From Intrasporangiaceae bacterium (lineage in GTDB: Bacteria > Actinomycetota > Actinomycetes > Actinomycetales > Dermatophilaceae): 64,000 nucleotides of DNA. The first letter of the stretch is position 1, and each line of letters starts with the position of its first letter. Below the pieces are notes generated by a model. The model saw nothing but the letters and a program-made list of their open reading frames with translations, made no database searches and had not been told where the DNA came from. A program made the translations under genes and the position numbers. The stretch is from NCBI GenBank assembly GCA_021324575.1, contig JAJPIW010000021.1, positions 1 through 64,000 of the forward strand, read 5' to 3'. Shown one piece after another: positions 24,608 through 34,653 of the stretch.

Positions 24608-26719
24608 ATGCCCCTCATCACCGACGAGCAGGTCGTCCTCGACCTGACCGGGGCAGATCGCCACGCGGCGACCCGCACCCTCGCCGAGCGGCTCGTGGCC
24701 AGTGGCCGCTGCACCGACCTCGACGCGTTCCTCGCCGACGTCACCGAGCGGGAGAGCAAGATGGCCACCGGGCTCCCCGGCGGCATCGGCATCCCGCACG
24801 CCCGCAGCGCCGCGATCACCGAGCCGTCCCTCGTGTTCGGCCGCTCGACCGACGGTATCGACTGGGGCGCCAAGGACGGCCCGGCCACCCTGGTCTTCCT
24901 CATCGCGGCCCCCGAGGGTGGCGGCGACGCGCACATGCAGATGCTCCCCAAGCTCGCCCGCGCGCTCATGAAGAAGGACTTCAAGGCCGCTCTCGCCGCA
25001 GCCACGACCGAGGCCGAGGTCGTGCGAGTCGTCGAGGCCGAGGTCGCCCTCGACCCCGCTCCCGCAGCCGCTCCCGCGTCCGCCGCCGCCGCCGCAGCTG
25101 GACCTGCAGCCACGGTCGCGACGGCCGCAGCCGCCTCGCCCGTAGCCACCGCAGCTCCCGCCCCGGTCGCGGTTGCCGCCGGACCGATCCGCCTCGTCGG
25201 CGTCACGTCCTGCCCGACCGGCATCGCGCACACCTACATGGCCGCCGAGGGCCTCGAGAACGCCGCGAAGGCCGCCGGCTACGAGATGAAGGTCGAGACC
25301 CAGGGCTCTGCCGGGTCGACGCCGCTGAGCCCCGCGGAGATCGCCGCCGCCGACGCGGTGATCTTCGCCCACGACCTCCCGGTCAAGGACGTCGGGCGCT
25401 TCGCCGGCAAGCCGACGATCGACGTCGGGGTCAAGAAGGGCATCTCCGACGGCCCAGCGCTCATCGCGCAGGCCGTGGCGCTCGCCGCCGAGTGGAAGGC
25501 CGACCCCAGCAAGGCGGCCGCCGCGGCGGCTTCCGCCGGTCCGGTCGCAGCCGGTGGTGGGCTGACCACGAAGGTCGAGGGCGGTGCGGGGACCCTCACC
25601 AAGATCCGCCAGTGGCTCATGACCGGGGTGTCGTACATGATCCCGTTCGTCGCCGCGGGCGGCATCCTGATCGCCATCTCGTTCATGCTCGCGCAGGTCG
25701 CGATGGGCAAGCAGGGCGCGATCGAGATCACCAAGTTCAACCTGACGAGCGCCGACGCCTACAACATCGCCCAGCACTTCAACGTCGTCAGCCTGACCTC
25801 GTGGGCCGCGCTGCTGTTCGTCATCGGTGGCGCCGCGTTCGGCTTCCTCGTCCCGATCCTGTCCGGGTTCATCGCCTTCGCCATCGCCGACCGGCCCGGT
25901 CTGGTCCCCGGCGTCGTGGCGGGCTTCATCGCCGCGACGATGCAGGCCGGCTTCCTCGGCGGCCTGGCCACCGGCTTCATCGCCGGCTTCGTGGCCCGTT
26001 GGATCTCCGGTTGGAAGGTCCACAAGGGCGTGCGCGGTGTCATGCCGGTGGTCGTCATCCCGCTGCTGTCGACACTGATCACAGCCGGGCTGTTCATCAC
26101 GATCCTCGGTCGCCCGATCAAGGCCGTCATGGACGCCCTCACCCACGGCCTGAACAGCATGAGCGGGTCCAGTGCACTGGTCCTCGGTGTCGTGCTCGGC
26201 GCCATGATGGGCTTCGACCTCGGCGGCCCGGTCAACAAGGCGGCCTACTTCTTCGCCACGGCGGGGCTGGCCGGAGCCGGCACCGCTTCGAACGCGCCGC
26301 AGCTCAAGATCATGGCCGCGGTCATGGCCGCCGGGATGGTGGCACCGCTGTCGATGGCGCTCGCCACCACGGTTCGGCCCAAGCTCTTCTCCGAGCCCGA
26401 ACGGGAGAACGGCAAGGCGGCCTGGCTGCTCGGCGCGTCGTTCATCTCCGAGGGAGCGATCCCGTTCGCCGCGGCCGACCCGCTGCGCATCATCGTCTCC
26501 TCGGTGGTCGGCAGCGCCGTCACCGGCGGTCTGGCGATGGTCTTCGGCGCCACCCTGCGGGCACCGCACGGAGGCATCTGGGTGCTCCCGCTCATCGGGA
26601 AGTTCGCGCTCTTCCTCCTCGCCCTCGTCATCGGCGTCCTCGTGATGACCGCGATCGTCGTCGTCCTGAAGTCGCGTGACCCCCGCCTGCAGGAGGTCGA
26701 CGCCGCGGCCACCGTCTGA
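24608..26719 (+). CDS. fruA: PTS fructose transporter, fused EIIA-EIIB-EIIC
   Basis: 703 residues. EIIA domain about 1-150 with the phospho-accepting His64 in G-I-P-H-A-R. An Ala/Pro-rich linker (about 150-190) leads to EIIB with Cys202 in V-G-V-T-S-C-P-T-G-I-A-H-T-Y-M, the fructose-type EIIB signature. A second Ala/Gly linker leads to the EIIC membrane domain (about 335-690, roughly nine to ten helices), with G-F-D-L-G-G-P-V-N-K-A-A and E-G-A-I-P-F-A-A-A-D typical of fructose EIIC. Imports fructose as fructose 1-phosphate. AAAGGAAG is 6 bases before the ATG. With fruR, fruK, ptsH and ptsI it gives a self-sufficient PTS locus. Confidence 0.96.
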   Translation: MPLITDEQVVLDLTGADRHAATRTLAERLVASGRCTDLDAFLADVTERESKMATGLPGGIGIPHARSAAITEPSLVFGRSTDGIDWGAKDGPATLVFLIAAPEGGGDAHMQMLPKLARALMKKDFKAALAAATTEAEVVRVVEAEVALDPAPAAAPASAAAAAAGPAATVATAAAASPVATAAPAPVAVAAGPIRLVGVTSCPTGIAHTYMAAEGLENAAKAAGYEMKVETQGSAGSTPLSPAEIAAADAVIFAHDLPVKDVGRFAGKPTIDVGVKKGISDGPALIAQAVALAAEWKADPSKAAAAAASAGPVAAGGGLTTKVEGGAGTLTKIRQWLMTGVSYMIPFVAAGGILIAISFMLAQVAMGKQGAIEITKFNLTSADAYNIAQHFNVVSLTSWAALLFVIGGAAFGFLVPILSGFIAFAIADRPGLVPGVVAGFIAATMQAGFLGGLATGFIAGFVARWISGWKVHKGVRGVMPVVVIPLLSTLITAGLFITILGRPIKAVMDALTHGLNSMSGSSALVLGVVLGAMMGFDLGGPVNKAAYFFATAGLAGAGTASNAPQLKIMAAVMAAGMVAPLSMALATTVRPKLFSEPERENGKAAWLLGASFISEGAIPFAAADPLRIIVSSVVGSAVTGGLAMVFGATLRAPHGGIWVLPLIGKFALFLLALVIGVLVMTAIVVVLKSRDPRLQEVDAAATV

Positions 26720-26829
26720 CCCCGCGAGCCCACCGGATCCGGGCAGCTCAGCCCGGCCGATGCAACAAACCCGAAACCGGGCGCTCCAGACCCGCGCCCA
26801 TCGAACCCACCACCCAAGGAGCACAACCC

Positions 26830-27099
26830 ATGGCACAACGCACCGTCACCATCGCCTCCTCCGTCGGACTCCACGCCCGCCCGGCCGCCCTGTTCGTCGA
26901 GGCGGCGAGCGAGACCGGCCTCGACGTCGAGATCGGCCGTCCCGGCGAGGACGCCGTCGACGCGACGAGCATCCTCGGGGTCATGGCCCTGGGCGCCAAG
27001 CACGGCGAGGAGGTCGTCCTCACCGCCGAGGGCGACGGCGCCTACGAGGCGCTCGACACCCTCGTCGCCCTCCTCTCCCGCGACCTCGACGCGGAGTGA
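26830..27099 (+). CDS. ptsH: Phosphocarrier protein HPr
   Basis: 89 residues, standard HPr length. The active site G-L-H-A-R-P-A places the phosphorylated His at position 15. The S-I-L-G-V-M-A-L-G stretch (Ser about 47) corresponds to the regulatory-serine region of the family. Passes phosphate from enzyme I to FruA. AAGGAG lies about 9 bases before the ATG. The 110 bp between fruA and ptsH hold no gene. Its stop overlaps the ptsI start. Confidence 0.96.
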   Translation: MAQRTVTIASSVGLHARPAALFVEAASETGLDVEIGRPGEDAVDATSILGVMALGAKHGEEVVLTAEGDGAYEALDTLVALLSRDLDAE

Positions 27100-28787
27100 G
27101 CACGGTGGCCGAGACCGAGACCCGCCAGGGCATCGGCGTCAGCCCGGGATCGGCATACGGGCCGGTGGTGCAGGTCGCACCGCCGGTCCGGCCGCCGGCC
27201 GACGAGCCCGCCGTCGAGGACCACGAGGCCGCGCTCGCGGACGTGAAGGCGGCGTTCGAGTCGGTCGCCCAGGCTCTTGAGGAGAAGGCGCGCCACGCCG
27301 ACGACACGGCGCAGAAGATCCTCAAGGCCACCGCCCTCATCGCCCGTGACAAGGGTCTGGTCAAGGCCGCCGGCAAGCAGCTCACCGCAGGTCGTGGCCG
27401 GGCCAACGCCATCGCGAACTCGGTGGAGGAGTACTGCGCCCAGTTCGAGGCGCTCGGCGGCTACTTCGCCGAGCGGGTCACCGACCTGCGCGACGTCGGG
27501 TCGCGCGCCGTTGCCGCCGTGCTCGGCGTTCCGGCTCCCGGCGTGCCCGACTTCACCGAGCCGAGCGTCGTCGTCGCCGAGGACCTCGCGCCCGCGGAGA
27601 CGGCCACCCTGGACCGCTCGCTCGTCGTCGGCATCGTCACCCAGGCCGGTGGTCGCACGAGCCACACCGCGATCCTCGCGGCCCAGATGGGCATCCCGGC
27701 GGTCGTCCAGCTGGCCGGTGCGACGGCGATCCCGGTCGGCACGCCAGTGGCGCTCGACGGCGACACCGGCGAGGTCACCATCGCGCCCGAACCCGGGCTC
27801 GTCGAGGCCCAGCGGGTTCGCCGCGAGAAGCGGGCCGAGGCACTCGCGGCCAGCAGCGGCCCGGGCGTGACCCGCGACGGACACCACGTGGCCCTGCTCG
27901 CCAACATCGGCGGGGTCCAGGACGCCCAGAGCGCCGGGGCCCAGGACCTCGAAGGAGTCGGGCTCTTCCGGACCGAGTTCGTCTTCCTCTCGGCCGACCG
28001 GGCACCGACGGTGGAGGAGCAGGCCGAGATCTATCGTCAGGTGTTCCGGCCCTTCGGCGACCGTCGCGTCGTCGTCCGCACGCTCGACGCCGGGGCCGAC
28101 AAGCCGCTCAGCTTCGCCGACCTCGGGCCGGAGGAGAACCCTGCCCTCGGTCGCCGCGGGCTGCGTCTGTCCGCCGAACGTCCCGAGCTGCTCGATGCCC
28201 AGCTCGAGGCTCTGGCCATCGCCGCCAAGGACACCGGAGCCGACGTGCGCGTCATGGCGCCGATGGTGGCGACGGTGGAGGAGGCAGCGTGGTTCGCCCG
28301 GCGAGTCCGGGAGAACGGCCTGCCCAAGGCGGGGGTGATGATCGAGGTTCCGGGGGCAGCTCTGCGGGCAGCCCACGTGCTCGCCATGGTCGACTTCGGC
28401 AGCCTCGGCACCAACGACCTCGCCCAGTACACGATGGCGGCGGACCGGATGCAGGGCGCGCTGTCGGACCTGCTCGACCCGTGGCAACCGGCCGTGCTGG
28501 ACGTCGTCGCCGCCGCCTGCGACGGTGCCCGCCGCACCGGCCGCCCGATCGGGGTGTGCGGTGAGTCGGCGGGAGACCCGTTGCTCGCCCTCGTCCTGGC
28601 CGGGCTCGGCGTCTCGAGCCTGTCGATGGCGCCCAGCAAGGTGCCCGTCGTGCGCCTGGCCCTGTCGCTGCATACGTTGCCCGAGTGCCAGGGGCTCGCA
28701 ACGGCAGCACGCGAGGCCGCCACCGCCAAGGACGCACTCGAGGCGGTGCGCTCGCGAGCCCAGTCGGCCCTCACAGACCTCCTCTGA
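27096..28787 (+). CDS. ptsI: PTS enzyme I (phosphoenolpyruvate-protein phosphotransferase)
   Basis: 563 residues, normal for enzyme I. The phospho-His is in [11 protein letters not shown] (His190). The PEP-binding barrel (about 260-550) has [28 protein letters not shown] and the catalytic Cys in G-V-C-G-E-S-A-G-D. Starts PTS phosphotransfer by moving phosphate from PEP to HPr. GTG at 27096 overlaps the ptsH stop; a second GTG at 27105 is an alternative. Confidence 0.96.
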   Translation: MSTVAETETRQGIGVSPGSAYGPVVQVAPPVRPPADEPAVEDHEAALADVKAAFESVAQALEEKARHADDTAQKILKATALIARDKGLVKAAGKQLTAGRGRANAIANSVEEYCAQFEALGGYFAERVTDLRDVGSRAVAAVLGVPAPGVPDFTEPSVVVAEDLAPAETATLDRSLVVGIVTQAGGRTSHTAILAAQMGIPAVVQLAGATAIPVGTPVALDGDTGEVTIAPEPGLVEAQRVRREKRAEALAASSGPGVTRDGHHVALLANIGGVQDAQSAGAQDLEGVGLFRTEFVFLSADRAPTVEEQAEIYRQVFRPFGDRRVVVRTLDAGADKPLSFADLGPEENPALGRRGLRLSAERPELLDAQLEALAIAAKDTGADVRVMAPMVATVEEAAWFARRVRENGLPKAGVMIEVPGAALRAAHVLAMVDFGSLGTNDLAQYTMAADRMQGALSDLLDPWQPAVLDVVAAACDGARRTGRPIGVCGESAGDPLLALVLAGLGVSSLSMAPSKVPVVRLALSLHTLPECQGLATAAREAATAKDALEAVRSRAQSALTDLL

Positions 28788-28912
28788 GCGAGGAGACGAA
28801 CGCGGCCGGCCCGCTGCACCGAGCGCCCCCGGCGGGCCGGCCGCGACCCGACGACCACCCGACCACGACCCGATCCCCGGGCTTCCAGAGGCTGAGACAC
28901 CGAGCTCCCGCA

Positions 28913-28942
28913 TTGGCAGTACGGTCGCCAGTTGCCTACTGT
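28913..28942 (+). promoter_or_regulatory. Candidate promoter of the biotin operon
   Basis: TTGGCA (28913-28918), an 18-bp spacer and TACTGT (28937-28942) lie about 32 bp upstream of the chosen bioB start. The -10 match is only moderate. A small palindrome, CTGTT-G-AACAG, spans 28971-28981 over the start codon and could be an operator half. Confidence 0.4.
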
Positions 28943-28973
28943 CACGTCACCACCGGCGAACGCAGGAGTTCTG

Positions 28974-29969
28974 TTGAACAGCATCATCGAGCGAGCGCGG
29001 CAGCAGGTCCTGGCGGACGGGCGGGGCCTGGACGAGGCCGAGCTGGTGGAGGTCCTCCGCCTCCCCGACGAGGACCTCGCCGAGCTCTTGGCCCTCGCCC
29101 ACGAGGTGCGCGTCAAGTGGTGCGGAGAGTCGGTCGAGGTCGAGGGCATCATCTCGCTGAAGACCGGCGGGTGCCCCGAGGACTGCCACTTCTGCTCGCA
29201 GTCCGGCCAGTTCACGTCCCCGGTCCGCTCGGTCTGGCTGAACATCCCCGAACTGGTCGCCGCAGCGAAGGAGACCCGCGCGACGGGCGCCACGGAGTTC
29301 TGCATCGTCGCGGCGGTGCGCGGCCCGGACGAGCGGCTGATGACCCAGGTCCGCGAGGGGATCGAGGCGATCACCGCCGAGGTGGACATCAACATCGCCT
29401 GCTCGCTCGGCATGCTCACCCAGACCCAGGTCGACGAGCTGCGCGCCATGGGCGTGCACCGCTACAACCACAACCTCGAGGCCGCCCGCTCGTACTTCGG
29501 CGACGTCGTCACGACGCACTCCTACGAGGAGCGCTGGCAGACCTGCGAGATGGTCAAGGACTCCGGGATGGAGCTGTGCTGCGGCGGCCTCATCGGCATG
29601 GGCGAGACCCTCGAGCAGCGGGCCGAGCTCGCGGCGCAGCTCGCCTCCCTCGATCCGCACGAGGTGCCGCTCAACTTCCTCAACCCGCGCCCTGGCACCC
29701 CCTTCGGCGACCTGCCGGTCATGGACGGTCGCGACGCGCTGCGGGCGATCGCCGCATTCCGGCTCGCCATGCCGCGCACGGTTCTTCGGTATGCCGGTGG
29801 CCGCGAGCTCACGCTCGGGGACCTGGGCACCCGGGACGGGCTGCTCGGCGGGATCAACGCGATCATCGTCGGCAACTACCTCACGACGCTCGGGCGGCGA
29901 CCCGATGCCGACCTCGACCTCCTCGACGAGCTGAAGATGCCGATCAGGGAACTCCAGAAGACGCTCTGA
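28974..29969 (+). CDS. bioB: Biotin synthase
   Basis: 331 residues. Radical-SAM enzyme inserting sulfur into dethiobiotin. The SAM [4Fe-4S] motif is C-P-E-D-C-H-F-C (Cys67, 71, 74), and downstream R-Y-N-H-N-L-E, E-R-W-Q-T-C and [11 protein letters not shown] are family landmarks that include ligands of the sacrificial cluster. The TTG at 28974 has AGGAG five bases upstream and was preferred to an in-frame TTG at 28932 without such a site. The stop overlaps the bsaP start, opening the bioB-bsaP-bioA-bioF-bioD operon. Confidence 0.93.
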   Translation: MNSIIERARQQVLADGRGLDEAELVEVLRLPDEDLAELLALAHEVRVKWCGESVEVEGIISLKTGGCPEDCHFCSQSGQFTSPVRSVWLNIPELVAAAKETRATGATEFCIVAAVRGPDERLMTQVREGIEAITAEVDINIACSLGMLTQTQVDELRAMGVHRYNHNLEAARSYFGDVVTTHSYEERWQTCEMVKDSGMELCCGGLIGMGETLEQRAELAAQLASLDPHEVPLNFLNPRPGTPFGDLPVMDGRDALRAIAAFRLAMPRTVLRYAGGRELTLGDLGTRDGLLGGINAIIVGNYLTTLGRRPDADLDLLDELKMPIRELQKTL

Positions 29970-30232
29970 TGCCGGACCGGTTCTGCGGCCACTGCGGCGA
30001 GCAGCTCGGCGAGGGGCTTGGTGCCGCCCGGCACGTCCCCTGCGAACAGTCGCTGCGGCTGGAGCCGCCCCGGTTCTGCGCGCAGTGCCGCCGCCGGATG
30101 GTGGTCCAGGTGACCCCGACCGGGTGGACCGCGCAGTGCTCCCGACACGGCGAGCTGAGCGACGTCCGGGCTGATGTCGCTGAGGGTGCTGAGGGGCCCG
30201 AGGGGCCTGAGGGTGCGCATGGAACCGGCTGA
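29969..30232 (+). CDS. bsaP: Biotin synthase auxiliary protein (BsaP-like)
   Basis: 87 residues with seven Cys: F-C-G-H-C-G, H-V-P-C, F-C-A-Q-C and A-Q-C-S. Small Cys-rich proteins encoded directly after actinobacterial bioB have been named BsaP; they bind an iron-sulfur cluster and support BioB activity, probably by renewing its sacrificial cluster. The ATG shares its A with the bioB stop (TGATG), so the two are made in step. The last about 20 residues are an acidic Glu/Gly/Pro tail ([11 protein letters not shown]) that overlaps bioA by 14 bp. Identification rests on position, size and Cys pattern. Confidence 0.8.
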   Translation: MPDRFCGHCGEQLGEGLGAARHVPCEQSLRLEPPRFCAQCRRRMVVQVTPTGWTAQCSRHGELSDVRADVAEGAEGPEGPEGAHGTG

Positions 30233-31535
30233 CCCGTCACGGCAGTCCGCGCTCCTGTCCGCCGACGCGCGCCTGCTCTGGCACCCGTACTCCTCGATGA
30301 CCGACCCGGCCCCGGTGCGCCTCGTCGACAGCGCCGACGGTGTGCGCCTGCACTTCGCCGACGGGTCGAGCGCCATCGACGCGATGTCGTCCTGGTGGTG
30401 CATGATCCACGGCTACCGCAACCCGGTCCTCGACGCCGCCCTGCGCGACCAGGTGGACCGGATGTCCCACGTGATGTTCGGCGGCCTGACCCACGCGCCC
30501 GCCATCAACCTCGCCGAGCGGCTCGTGTCGATCACGCCGGACGCACTGCAGCACGTCTTCTTCTGCGACTCCGGCTCGGTGTCGATCGAGGTCGCCGTCA
30601 AGCTCGCCCTCCAGTATCAGGCCGCCCGCGGCAGACGGTCCCGCACCCGGCTGCTCACCGTCCGCGGCGGCTACCACGGGGACACCTTCACCCCGATGAG
30701 CGTGTGCGACCCGGTCACCGGCATGCACTCGATGTTCGCCGGCGCCCTGCGCGAGCAGGTCTTCGCGCCGCGCCCGCCGGCCGGCTTCGACCGGGCGCCC
30801 GACGATCCCGAGCTGCTCGCCTGGATGGGCGCGACGGAGGACCTGGCCGCGCGGCATACCGACGAGGTCGCGGCGATCGTCGTCGAGCCGATCCTCCAGG
30901 GCGCCGGCGGCATGTACCCCTACTCCCCCGCCTGCCTGGCCTTCCTCCGCGACGTGGCGGACCGGCACGGGTTCCTGCTGATTCTGGACGAGATCGCCAC
31001 CGGCTTCGGCCGGACCGGCACCCTCTTCGCCGCCGAGCACGCCGGCGTCGTGCCCGACGTCATGTGCCTGGGCAAGGCGCTGACCGGGGGCTACCTGTCT
31101 CTCGCGGCGGTCCTGTGCACCTCCGAGGTCGCGTATGCCGTGTCGTCCGGCCCGGGGCGCGCGCTCATGCACGGCCCGACCTTCATGGCCAACCCGCTCG
31201 CGTGCGCGGTGGCCCTGGCCAGCCTTAACCTGCTCCTGGCCCAGGACTGGGCGTCGACGGTCGCGGGCATCTCGGCCGGGCTGAGCCGCGGGCTCGCGCC
31301 TGCCCGCGACCTGCCCGGGGTCAAGGACGTCCGGGTGCTCGGGGCGGTCGGTGTGGTGCAGCTCGAGGCCCCGGCCGATGTGCCCGCCCTCACCGCGGCA
31401 GCGCTGCGGAGGGGCGTCTGGCTGCGTCCGTTCCTCGACCTCGTCTACACGATGCCCCCCTATATCTGCACTGACGCCGAGATCGCCACCATCGGCGAGG
31501 CGGTCGTCGGGGCCGTCGAGGAGGTGGTCGCGTGA
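30219..31535 (+). CDS. bioA: Adenosylmethionine-8-amino-7-oxononanoate aminotransferase
   Basis: 438 residues. Class-III aminotransferase that converts KAPA to DAPA using SAM as amino donor. Evidence: the BioA-typical start L-W-H-P-Y-S-S-M and [10 protein letters not shown], the PLP site with Asp in [14 protein letters not shown], the Schiff-base Lys in [10 protein letters not shown], and G-G-Y-H-G-D-T. The ATG at 30219 lies inside the bsaP tail (14-bp overlap). Its stop overlaps the bioF start. Confidence 0.95.
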   Translation: MEPADPSRQSALLSADARLLWHPYSSMTDPAPVRLVDSADGVRLHFADGSSAIDAMSSWWCMIHGYRNPVLDAALRDQVDRMSHVMFGGLTHAPAINLAERLVSITPDALQHVFFCDSGSVSIEVAVKLALQYQAARGRRSRTRLLTVRGGYHGDTFTPMSVCDPVTGMHSMFAGALREQVFAPRPPAGFDRAPDDPELLAWMGATEDLAARHTDEVAAIVVEPILQGAGGMYPYSPACLAFLRDVADRHGFLLILDEIATGFGRTGTLFAAEHAGVVPDVMCLGKALTGGYLSLAAVLCTSEVAYAVSSGPGRALMHGPTFMANPLACAVALASLNLLLAQDWASTVAGISAGLSRGLAPARDLPGVKDVRVLGAVGVVQLEAPADVPALTAAALRRGVWLRPFLDLVYTMPPYICTDAEIATIGEAVVGAVEEVVA

Positions 31536-32734
31536 CCGGTGGACTCGGTGCCTGGCTGTCCGGCCAGGCCGAGCGACAGGAGGCCCTCGGGCTGACCCGC
31601 AGGCTGCGCGCCCGCACGGCCACGGCGGTCCTCGCGGGGTCGGCCCGGCCCCCGCAACTCGGGCACCCGGCATACGAGACGATCATCGACCTGGCGGGCA
31701 ACGACTACCTCGGGCTGTCCACCCACCCGGCGGTCATCGAGGCCGCGGTCGACGCCGTCCGTACCTGGGGTGCGGGCGCGACCGGGTCGCGGCTGGTCAC
31801 CGGCACGACCGAGCTGCACGCTCGGCTCGAGGCCCGGCTGGCCGAGCACTGCCGGCAGGAGGCGGCGCTCGTGTTCTCCTCGGGCTACCTCGCCAACCTC
31901 GGGGCGCTCACGGCGCTGACCGATCCGGACACGCTGGTCGTCTCCGATGCCCACATCCACGCGTCCCTCGTCGACGCCGCCCGGCTCTGTCGGGCCCGGG
32001 TCGTCGTGGCCCCGCACAACGACGTCGCGGAGGTGGAGCGGCTGCTGACCGAGCGCAGCGAGCCACGCGCCGTCGTCCTCACCGAGTCGGTGTTCAGCGT
32101 GCTCGGCGACGCCGCACCGCTCAGCCGGCTGGCGGCGGTGTGCGAGGCCCAGGATGCCGTGCTGCTCGTCGACGAGGCCCACGGGCTCGGCGTGACCGGC
32201 GCGGGGCGCGGGTCCGTGGCCGAGCTGGGCCTCGCCGGTCACGAGCACGTCGTGGTGACCGTGACGCTCTCCAAGGCCCTGGGCAGCCAGGGGGGCGCGG
32301 TCCTCGGGTCCTCGGCCTTGACCGAGCATCTGGTCAACCGGGCCCGCACCTTCATCTTCGACACCGCCCTCGCCCCTGCCTCGGCCGGTGCGGCGCTGGC
32401 CGCGCTGGAGGTCATCGAGGCCGAGCCGCTGCGGGTGGCAGCCGTGGGCATCGTCGCGGGCCGGCTGGCCGCCGCCTGCGGTGTGCCGCCGGTGGCCGGG
32501 GCCGTGTTGTCGGTGCCGATGCCCGGACCGCGGGAGGCGGTGGCCGCCGCGGCCGCCTGCGCGGAGCGGGGGGTGAGGGTCGGCAGCTTCCGGCCGCCGT
32601 CGGTGCCGGACGGGATCAGCCGGCTGCGCCTCACGGCGACCGCTGCCCTCGACGACGCGCAGCTCGACCGCGCGTGCACGGTCGTCGGTTCGGTCGTCGG
32701 CTCGGTCGGCGCCGACGTGGCGCGTCGAACGTGA
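31532..32734 (+). CDS. bioF: 8-Amino-7-oxononanoate synthase
   Basis: 400 residues. Condenses pimeloyl thioester with alanine to KAPA, PLP-dependent. Landmarks: [35 protein letters not shown] and the PLP Lys in [11 protein letters not shown]. Overlaps bioA by 4 bp and bioD by 4 bp. No bioC/bioH-type pimeloyl genes occur in the window, so the pimeloyl source is elsewhere. Confidence 0.95.
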   Translation: MTGGLGAWLSGQAERQEALGLTRRLRARTATAVLAGSARPPQLGHPAYETIIDLAGNDYLGLSTHPAVIEAAVDAVRTWGAGATGSRLVTGTTELHARLEARLAEHCRQEAALVFSSGYLANLGALTALTDPDTLVVSDAHIHASLVDAARLCRARVVVAPHNDVAEVERLLTERSEPRAVVLTESVFSVLGDAAPLSRLAAVCEAQDAVLLVDEAHGLGVTGAGRGSVAELGLAGHEHVVVTVTLSKALGSQGGAVLGSSALTEHLVNRARTFIFDTALAPASAGAALAALEVIEAEPLRVAAVGIVAGRLAAACGVPPVAGAVLSVPMPGPREAVAAAAACAERGVRVGSFRPPSVPDGISRLRLTATAALDDAQLDRACTVVGSVVGSVGADVARRT

Positions 32735-33426
32735 GCCTCCCTCGCATCCTGCTCGTCACCGGGACGGACACCGAGGTCGGCAAGACCGTGGTCACCGCGG
32801 CGCTCGCTGTCTGCCTGGCCCGGCTCGGCTCGGTCGCCGTCTACAAGCCGACCCAGACCGGTGTGAAGGGCAGCGAGCCGGGCGACGCAGACGAGGTCGC
32901 CCGACTCTCGGGGCTCACGTCGGTGCACGAAGGAGTCCGCCTCGAGGACCCACTGGCACCGACGACGGCAGCCCGGCGGGTTGGCATCCGGCTCCCCGGC
33001 ATCGGCGACCACGCAGCGAGGGTCCACGAGCTCGCCCGCACCCACGACACGGTGCTCGTCGAGGGCGCCGGCGGCCTGCTGGTCGGCCTGGACACAGAGG
33101 GCCACGGCCTGGCAGAGCTCGCAGGTCGCCTCGATCTCGACGTCGCCTTCGTCGTCGTGGTGCGGGCCGGGCTCGGCACCCTCAACCACAGCCGGCTGAC
33201 CGTCGAGGCACTGGCCAGCCGGGGGCTTCCGTGCCTCGGCCTGGCGGTCGGGGCATGGCCCGCCGAACCCGGCCTCGCCGAGCAGTGCAACCTGGCGGAC
33301 CTGCCCGTCGTGACCAGCACGCCGCTCGTCGGGCAGGTCCCGGCGGGAGCAGCCGCCATGAGCCCCCGAGCTTTCACCGCGGCGGCACCGGACTGGTTCG
33401 TCCCGCCGTTGGGCCGGCGCACCTGA
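32731..33426 (+). CDS. bioD: Dethiobiotin synthetase
   Basis: 231 residues. ATP-dependent ring closure of DAPA with CO2 to dethiobiotin. The P-loop G-T-D-T-E-V-G-K-T is at about 10-18, Y-K-P-T-Q-T-G (about 38-44) follows, and V-E-G-A-G-G-L-L-V (about 110-118) is the second nucleotide/substrate loop. GTG start overlaps the bioF stop. Last gene of the biotin operon; the gap to the next gene is 69 bp. Confidence 0.95.
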   Translation: MSLPRILLVTGTDTEVGKTVVTAALAVCLARLGSVAVYKPTQTGVKGSEPGDADEVARLSGLTSVHEGVRLEDPLAPTTAARRVGIRLPGIGDHAARVHELARTHDTVLVEGAGGLLVGLDTEGHGLAELAGRLDLDVAFVVVVRAGLGTLNHSRLTVEALASRGLPCLGLAVGAWPAEPGLAEQCNLADLPVVTSTPLVGQVPAGAAAMSPRAFTAAAPDWFVPPLGRRT

Positions 33427-33495
33427 GCCGAGCCGCGTCCAGCCGGCCCGGCCGATCGCCCGACATCGGTGGCGGTCCGGGGCGACGATGGGTGG

Positions 33496-34578
33496 ATGAC
33501 CGACGACACCGACCCGATCGTCGCGGCGAGCGCCCTGGTTCGCGGCCACCTCGTGAGCCTGTCGATCCGGGCGGCGGTCGAGCTCGGGGTCTTCGACGCC
33601 TTCCTGCCCGGCTCGGGGACCCCGACCGGCCCGGACTCGTATGCCGCCGTGCCCCTCCACACGCTCGCGGCCCGGCTCACACTGGAGCCCAGACAGCTGG
33701 CCCGGCTGCTCACCGTGCTCGTCGACCTCGGCCTGGTGACGAACCCGGAGCCCGGGGCGGACCAGGAAGCGGAACCCAGCCCGCCGGCATACGAGATCAC
33801 GGCCGTCGGCGTGACGTTCGTCGACGGCCACCCCAGCCGGCTGCGCGACCTGGTCCTCATGCGCACCGAACGGTCCGTCCTGGACAGCTGGCAGCGCCTC
33901 GACGCCGCGCTGCGGACCGACGCGGCGGTCTTCGAGACGGTCAACGGCGTCGACTACTGGACCTTCCTGGCCCAACACCCCAACCAGGAGACGAGGTTCA
34001 ACGGAGCCATGGCCCGGCGCGGCATCGAGCAGGCCGAAGCGCTCGGGGCCGCCGGCGCCCTGGACGGCACGCGCACGCTGGTCGACGTCGGCGGCGGCGA
34101 GGGCGCCCTGGTGAGCGAGCTGCTCCGCCGGCATCCGGACCTCAAGGGCGTCGTGGCAGACCGGCCCGAGGTCACGACCGCGGCGACCGAGGCCTTCTTC
34201 GGGCAGTGCCTCGCAGACCGGGCGTATGCCGCGCCGGCGGACTTCTTCGTCGAGCTCCCCAGTGGCGCCGACGCCTACGTGCTGTCCAACGTGCTCCACG
34301 ACTGGGACGACGGGGACTGCCGGCGCATCCTGCGGACGGTCCGGGCGGCGATGGAACCCGGTGCCCGGCTCTGGGTCGTCGAGCGGCTGCTCGACGCCGA
34401 GCGCTCCGACGACGCGCGGCTGGATCTGCACCTGCTCGACCTGCACATGCTCGTCCTCTTCGGCGCCCGGGAGCGCACCCGCGCCGAGTACGGCGCTCTC
34501 CTGCTCGCCACCGGCTTCACGGACCTGTCGGTCGCAACCGGCCCGGCGTGGGACGTCATCGGCGCCCGAGCCGGCTGA
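33496..34578 (+). CDS. SAM-dependent O-methyltransferase (plant/hydroxyneurosporene type)
   Basis: 360 residues. An N-terminal winged-helix dimerisation domain (L-S-I-R-A-A-V-E-L-G-V-F-D-A, L-T-L-E-P-R-Q-L-A-R-L-L) is followed by a class-I methyltransferase fold: L-V-D-V-G-G-G-E-G-A-L (about 197-207) binds SAM, V-V-A-D-R-P-E-V is the acidic loop, and V-L-S-N-V-L-H-D-W-D-D-G-D holds the His-Asp pair usual for O-methyltransferases of this family. The acceptor is probably a small phenolic or polyketide compound, but no biosynthesis genes are near. An in-frame GTG 27 bp upstream is possible; the ATG at 33496 is closer to the first conserved helix. Confidence 0.85.
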   Translation: MTDDTDPIVAASALVRGHLVSLSIRAAVELGVFDAFLPGSGTPTGPDSYAAVPLHTLAARLTLEPRQLARLLTVLVDLGLVTNPEPGADQEAEPSPPAYEITAVGVTFVDGHPSRLRDLVLMRTERSVLDSWQRLDAALRTDAAVFETVNGVDYWTFLAQHPNQETRFNGAMARRGIEQAEALGAAGALDGTRTLVDVGGGEGALVSELLRRHPDLKGVVADRPEVTTAATEAFFGQCLADRAYAAPADFFVELPSGADAYVLSNVLHDWDDGDCRRILRTVRAAMEPGARLWVVERLLDAERSDDARLDLHLLDLHMLVLFGARERTRAEYGALLLATGFTDLSVATGPAWDVIGARAG

Positions 34579-34653
34579 GCGCGCACCCGCCTCAAGCGCC
34601 CATTCGGTGCGAGGATCGAGATGGGTCTTGAGCCGCACCCGAGGAGACAGGTC

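Noticed and set aside
12283-28674. TGCATAC sites at 12283 and 28669 as extra copies of the repeated word
   Set aside because: They lack the CGG start of CGGCATAC and were not counted.
28932-28973. Earlier TTG start for bioB
   Set aside because: It would place the AGGAG site inside the coding sequence and adds residues not typical of biotin synthases.
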